Below are positions 60,924 through 64,000 of a stretch of DNA of 64,000 bases, piece by piece. The position numbers and the translations under genes are program-made. Within the stretch, counting starts at the first letter, position 1. Each line of letters starts with the position of its first letter. The stretch comes from Panacagrimonas sp041603235 (GTDB lineage Bacteria; Pseudomonadota; Gammaproteobacteria; Nevskiales; Nevskiaceae). The stretch lies in NCBI GenBank assembly GCA_041603235.1, contig JBFIES010000001.1:186001-250000 (forward strand), given 5' to 3'. The notes under the pieces are model-generated. The model saw nothing but the letters and a program-made list of their open reading frames with translations, did not search any database and was not told the origin of the DNA.

Positions 60924-61991
60924 TCAAGCCAGGCTTGGATAATCGATATAGCCCGCTGGCCCCGGTGAATAGAAAGTCTTGGGATTAAAGGCATTGAGCG
61001 GTGCATCAAGCCGGATTCGTTCCACCAGATCAGGATTGGAGATAAAGGCCTTGCCGTAGACAATGGCGTCAGCACGACCGTCAGCTACGGCAGCTTCTCC
61101 TGACGCTCCGTCGAATCCGCCATTGAGCAACAGCGCGCCACTGAACAGACCGCGTGCGAGCTTGGCCAGTTCCATTTCTGCAGGCCTGTCCCACTGATCA
61201 TGGCGCAGCTCGAAATAGCCGATCTCGCGAGCCTGGCATTGTTCCAGCACATAGCTCAGCAGCGCGACGGGCTGGGAGTCGGAGATATCGTTGAAATCAA
61301 CCAGGGGCGAAATACGCACCCCGACCCGTTGTCTGCCCCAGACCTCGATCACGGCATCCATCACCTCAAACAGCAGTCGTGCACGATTCTCGATGTTGCC
61401 GCCGTAGGCGTCATTGCGCTGATTTACCGAGTCACGCAGAAACTGATCCAGCAAGTAGCCATGCGCGCCATGCAGCTGAATGCCGTCAAATCCGGCTTGC
61501 TTGGCCCGGTAAGCCGCCTGCCGGAATTGCGCTACCACGCCGGGCAACTCTTCTTTTCGCAGAGCGCGTGGCGTGGGATAGGGATGCTTTCCGGTTGGCG
61601 TGTGCGTGCTGGCATCACGAATGGGCACCGCGGAGGATGAAACAGGCTCCGCCCCGGCATTGATATCAGCGTGCGTGGCACGTCCGGGGTGCCAGATCTG
61701 CATGGCAATCAGGCCGCCCTTGGCATGAACCGCATCTGTCACTTTGCGCCAAGCTGCCACGTGCTCGTCGGAATAGATCCCGGCTTCGCCCATGAACGCG
61801 CTGGCAGCAGGATCAACCATGCTGCATTCAGTGAAGATCAGACCTGCGCTGGCGCGCTGGCTGTAGTACTCGGCCATCAGCTCATTAGGCACATGAGTGG
61901 GGCCCGCTCGCACGCGGGTGAGCGGCGCCATGATGATGCGATTGCTCAGATTGAGATCGCCAATCTGCAGTGGCTGGTGAAGATGGCTCAT
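60924..61991 (-). CDS. Old Yellow Enzyme family FMN oxidoreductase (NemA-like)
   Basis: A 355-residue ene-reductase using FMN and NAD(P)H. Family marks: LSNRIIMAPLTRVRA at the N-terminus, MQIWHPGRAT, FDGIQLHGAHGYLLDQFL with the HxxH substrate pair, NQRNDAYGGNIENR, and GKAFISNPDLVER in the phosphate-binding end. It reduces activated alkenes or nitro compounds; the true substrate is unknown. Monocistronic. Confidence 0.93.
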   Translation of the reverse strand: MSHLHQPLQIGDLNLSNRIIMAPLTRVRAGPTHVPNELMAEYYSQRASAGLIFTECSMVDPAASAFMGEAGIYSDEHVAAWRKVTDAVHAKGGLIAMQIWHPGRATHADINAGAEPVSSSAVPIRDASTHTPTGKHPYPTPRALRKEELPGVVAQFRQAAYRAKQAGFDGIQLHGAHGYLLDQFLRDSVNQRNDAYGGNIENRARLLFEVMDAVIEVWGRQRVGVRISPLVDFNDISDSQPVALLSYVLEQCQAREIGYFELRHDQWDRPAEMELAKLARGLFSGALLLNGGFDGASGEAAVADGRADAIVYGKAFISNPDLVERIRLDAPLNAFNPKTFYSPGPAGYIDYPSLA

Positions 61992-62052
61992 GTCATTTTT
62001 TCTGTTGGTTGTCTGAATTTTTTGGCGCGCAAATGGCCCGGTCTGGTCGTGC

Positions 62053-62727
62053 TCAGGGCAAAGGCGGTATCGGATTTGTCCGCCCCGGTGTCGCCCTCAA
62101 CTGGACCATGGAATCCAGCGCCAGACTCACTCCTTCACGCCCGTCCGACGTCAGGAAAGCTCGCGAATCTCCGCCACTGGCCAGAATGACCATGGAATAG
62201 CCGTCACGTTGCGCCTCTGCCCCGGTAAAGCTAGCCAGTTCTCTGGCCAGATTCTCGGATGGCAGCACGCGATCAAAATTCTGCAAGTGAAGACGATGTT
62301 CGCCCAGATCCAGAGCAACATTGAAGCCGCCAGCGGAGTTGAGCGCAGGGTTGTTCAGCGGTGCAACAACGATTGCCGTAATGTCGGAAAAGGGCCACTG
62401 CGTACGCGGTCCGATGCCCAGCACGGTGCGAGACTCGACAATCCGGGCCTGAGCGGCGTCCAGGACGATCTCGGTCTTGAGCAGCAATGCGCCAGCAAGC
62501 AACGTGCTCAAGACACCGAGTATGAACACCATCGTTGCGCGCGAGGCACTTGGTGGCCAGGGACGAAGCAGGTAGACCGCGCCGCACAGGAAAAGACCCG
62601 CACACATCACCAGACCGAACGGCACCCCGATCTTGGGCTCGGAAAACATCAGGGCAGCGGACTCGGGGGAAATGGGCAATTTCGAAGCGGATGGTCTGGC
62701 CGGGTCGGCAACTTTATACGGATTCAC
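62053..62727 (-). CDS. Hypothetical membrane protein (224 aa)
   Basis: Two hydrophobic helices (about 36–53 and 65–83) follow a soluble N-terminus; the rest is beta-rich (TEIVLDAAQARIVESRTVLGIGPR, FNVALDLGEHRLHLQNF), resembling a small PH-like domain held at the membrane, a reading from pattern only. GTG start at 62727. Function unknown. Divergent from the aminotransferase gene. Confidence 0.65.
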   Translation of the reverse strand: MNPYKVADPARPSASKLPISPESAALMFSEPKIGVPFGLVMCAGLFLCGAVYLLRPWPPSASRATMVFILGVLSTLLAGALLLKTEIVLDAAQARIVESRTVLGIGPRTQWPFSDITAIVVAPLNNPALNSAGGFNVALDLGEHRLHLQNFDRVLPSENLARELASFTGAEAQRDGYSMVILASGGDSRAFLTSDGREGVSLALDSMVQLRATPGRTNPIPPLP

Positions 62728-62826
62728 GCCAATCTCGGCGCAGAATGTGGGATCAGCGCCCCGCTTCCAGTATCATTTCGCGCCGCTTTTTCAATTCTCC
62801 AACATCTAATCTCAGGGGCATTCCCA

Positions 62827-64000
62827 GTGGATTCCGTACTCGCCCAGCGCATGGGCCGCATCAAACCATCCCCCACCCTCGCCGTTACGGCCAAGGCCGG
62901 CGAACTCAAGGCACAAGGGCTCGACGTCCTGTCATTGGGTGCAGGCGAACCCGACTTCGATACCCCTGCGCATATCAAGGCAGCGGCCATTGAGGCCATC
63001 AAGCGCGGATTCACCAAATACACCCCGGTCGGTGGAACGCCCGGCCTGAAAAAAGCCATCATCAAGAAACTGCAGCGCGACAACGCACTGGAGTACACGC
63101 CAAAGCAGATCCTGGCCTCATGCGGTGGCAAGCAGAGCTGCTACAACCTGTGCATGGCTGTTCTGGGCGAAGGAGACGAAGCCCTGATTCCCGCACCGTT
63201 CTGGGTGAGCTATCCGGACATGGTGCTGCTGGCGGGCGCAGAGCCGGTGATCATGCCCACGACGGCGGCAACCCGCTTCAAGATCACGGCAGAGCAGCTG
63301 GAAAAGGCGATTACGCCCAAGACCAAGATGTTGTGGATCAATTCGCCGTCCAATCCTTCGGGCATGTGCTACACCCGCGCAGAGCTCGAAGCGATCGCGC
63401 AGGTCCTGCTCAAGCATCCGAAGATCATCATCGCCACCGATGACATGTACGAGAAGATTCTCTGGGCCGACGAGCCTTTCGTGAATCTGATCAATGTCTG
63501 CCCGGAGCTCTACGACCGCACCGTGGTCATCCACGCGGTTTCCAAGACCTACTCCATGACGGGCTGGCGTCTGGGCTTTGCGGCAGGCCCACAGGCCATC
63601 ATTTCGGCCATGAGCGACATCCAGAGCCAGTCCACCTCCAACCCCACCTCCATCTCGCAGGTGGCCGCCGAAGTGGCACTGACCGGCGATCAGAGCTGCG
63701 TCAAGGAAATGTGCGCCTCGTTCAAGCAGCGTCACGACAAACTGGTCGCGGACCTGAATTCCATTCCCGGAATTGACTGCCCGGCAGGCGATGGAACGTT
63801 TTATGTCTTTCCTAATGTCGATGGGCTTATAAGAAAATTAGGCGTCAAGGATGACCTTGAGCTGTCTGACAAGCTTTTGAAGGAAGCGCTGGTAGCAGTG
63901 GTTCCTGGTTCAGCATTCGGAACGCCCGGGCATCTGCGACTGAGTTTTGCGACGAGCCAGAAAGTGCTCGACGAGTCCATCGCGCGTCTGCGCAAGATTG
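62827..64000 (+). CDS. aspC: Aspartate/aromatic aminotransferase, class I (3' end cut by window)
   Basis: PLP-dependent transfer of an amino group between aspartate and 2-oxoglutarate. The frame is open to the window edge, giving 391 residues of a usual 395–400. GTG start at 62827 with AGGGG ten bases before; product VDSVLAQRMGRIKPSPT. Motifs: LGAGEPDFDTP, YTPVGGTPGLK, NSPSNPSG, the PLP lysine at 240 in SKTYSMTGWRLGF and the substrate Arg in GHLRLSF. It belongs to the I-gamma subgroup. Confidence 0.92.
   Translation, partial: MDSVLAQRMGRIKPSPTLAVTAKAGELKAQGLDVLSLGAGEPDFDTPAHIKAAAIEAIKRGFTKYTPVGGTPGLKKAIIKKLQRDNALEYTPKQILASCGGKQSCYNLCMAVLGEGDEALIPAPFWVSYPDMVLLAGAEPVIMPTTAATRFKITAEQLEKAITPKTKMLWINSPSNPSGMCYTRAELEAIAQVLLKHPKIIIATDDMYEKILWADEPFVNLINVCPELYDRTVVIHAVSKTYSMTGWRLGFAAGPQAIISAMSDIQSQSTSNPTSISQVAAEVALTGDQSCVKEMCASFKQRHDKLVADLNSIPGIDCPAGDGTFYVFPNVDGLIRKLGVKDDLELSDKLLKEALVAVVPGSAFGTPGHLRLSFATSQKVLDESIARLRKI

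Noticed and set aside
1..64000. CRISPR array, rRNA or transposon insertion sequence
   Set aside because: No regularly spaced repeats, rRNA-like stretch or transposase gene was found; the only repeats are the att, arm-like and iteron-like ones described.

Overview
The window reads as a chromosomal segment of a Gram-negative gammaproteobacterium, probably of the Xanthomonadales/Nevskiales grade. This rests on gene order and family types: the DUF2066–AI-2E–Hda cluster divergent from purM–purN–DUF3108, a wrbA–DUF2069 pair facing hda, a large NAD-dependent glutamate dehydrogenase, a YcgL protein and a MipA/OmpV outer-membrane protein. Genes are densely packed and often overlap at ATGA or GTGA. The species cannot be named from this sequence.

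Left part (1–41.3 kb, ordinary chromosome). A truncated glutamate dehydrogenase gene (minus) diverges from mutS. Then come a small lipoprotein, serA, a thioesterase-like protein, a BON-domain protein, dinB, a MAPEG protein, a 1242-residue hybrid histidine kinase, proS, a lytic transglycosylase, a ChrR-like cupin, a LysM lipoprotein, wrbA, DUF2069, hda, an AI-2E-type permease, DUF2066, purM, purN, DUF3108, a Nudix/metallo-beta-lactamase fusion, a BamE-like lipoprotein, a pore-less voltage-sensor protein, YcgL, a large lipoprotein of unknown function, a tandem glutaredoxin-fold protein and a LysE exporter. A TetR regulator faces a two-gene beta-oxidation operon (thiolase plus FadB/J-type protein), followed by a PHA-synthase-like gene with an acyl-CoA synthetase, an amidase and MipA.

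Middle part (41,386–57,316, mobile island). A 15.9-kb element sits in the anticodon arm of a tRNA-Val(GAC) gene. It is bounded by 50-bp direct repeats equal to the 3' part of that tRNA. It carries a tyrosine integrase, a leftward replication-type module (AlpA-like regulator, small protein, CHC2 zinc protein, RepA-like ATPase) with iteron-like repeats beyond it, and a rightward type I restriction-modification locus. In that locus hsdM, hsdS and hsdR are interleaved with five other genes: an unknown 258-residue protein, an Abi_2/HEPN protein preceded by a structured leader, an unknown 145-residue protein, a GIY-YIG/DUF4357 protein and an unknown 110-residue protein. Most junctions overlap at the start/stop codon. 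This composite defence locus is the most promising place in the window for something undescribed.

Right part (57.3–64 kb, chromosome again): the reconstituted tRNA-Val, a BcsZ-type cellulase, uvrB, an Old Yellow Enzyme, a small membrane protein and the start of an aspartate aminotransferase gene cut by the window edge.
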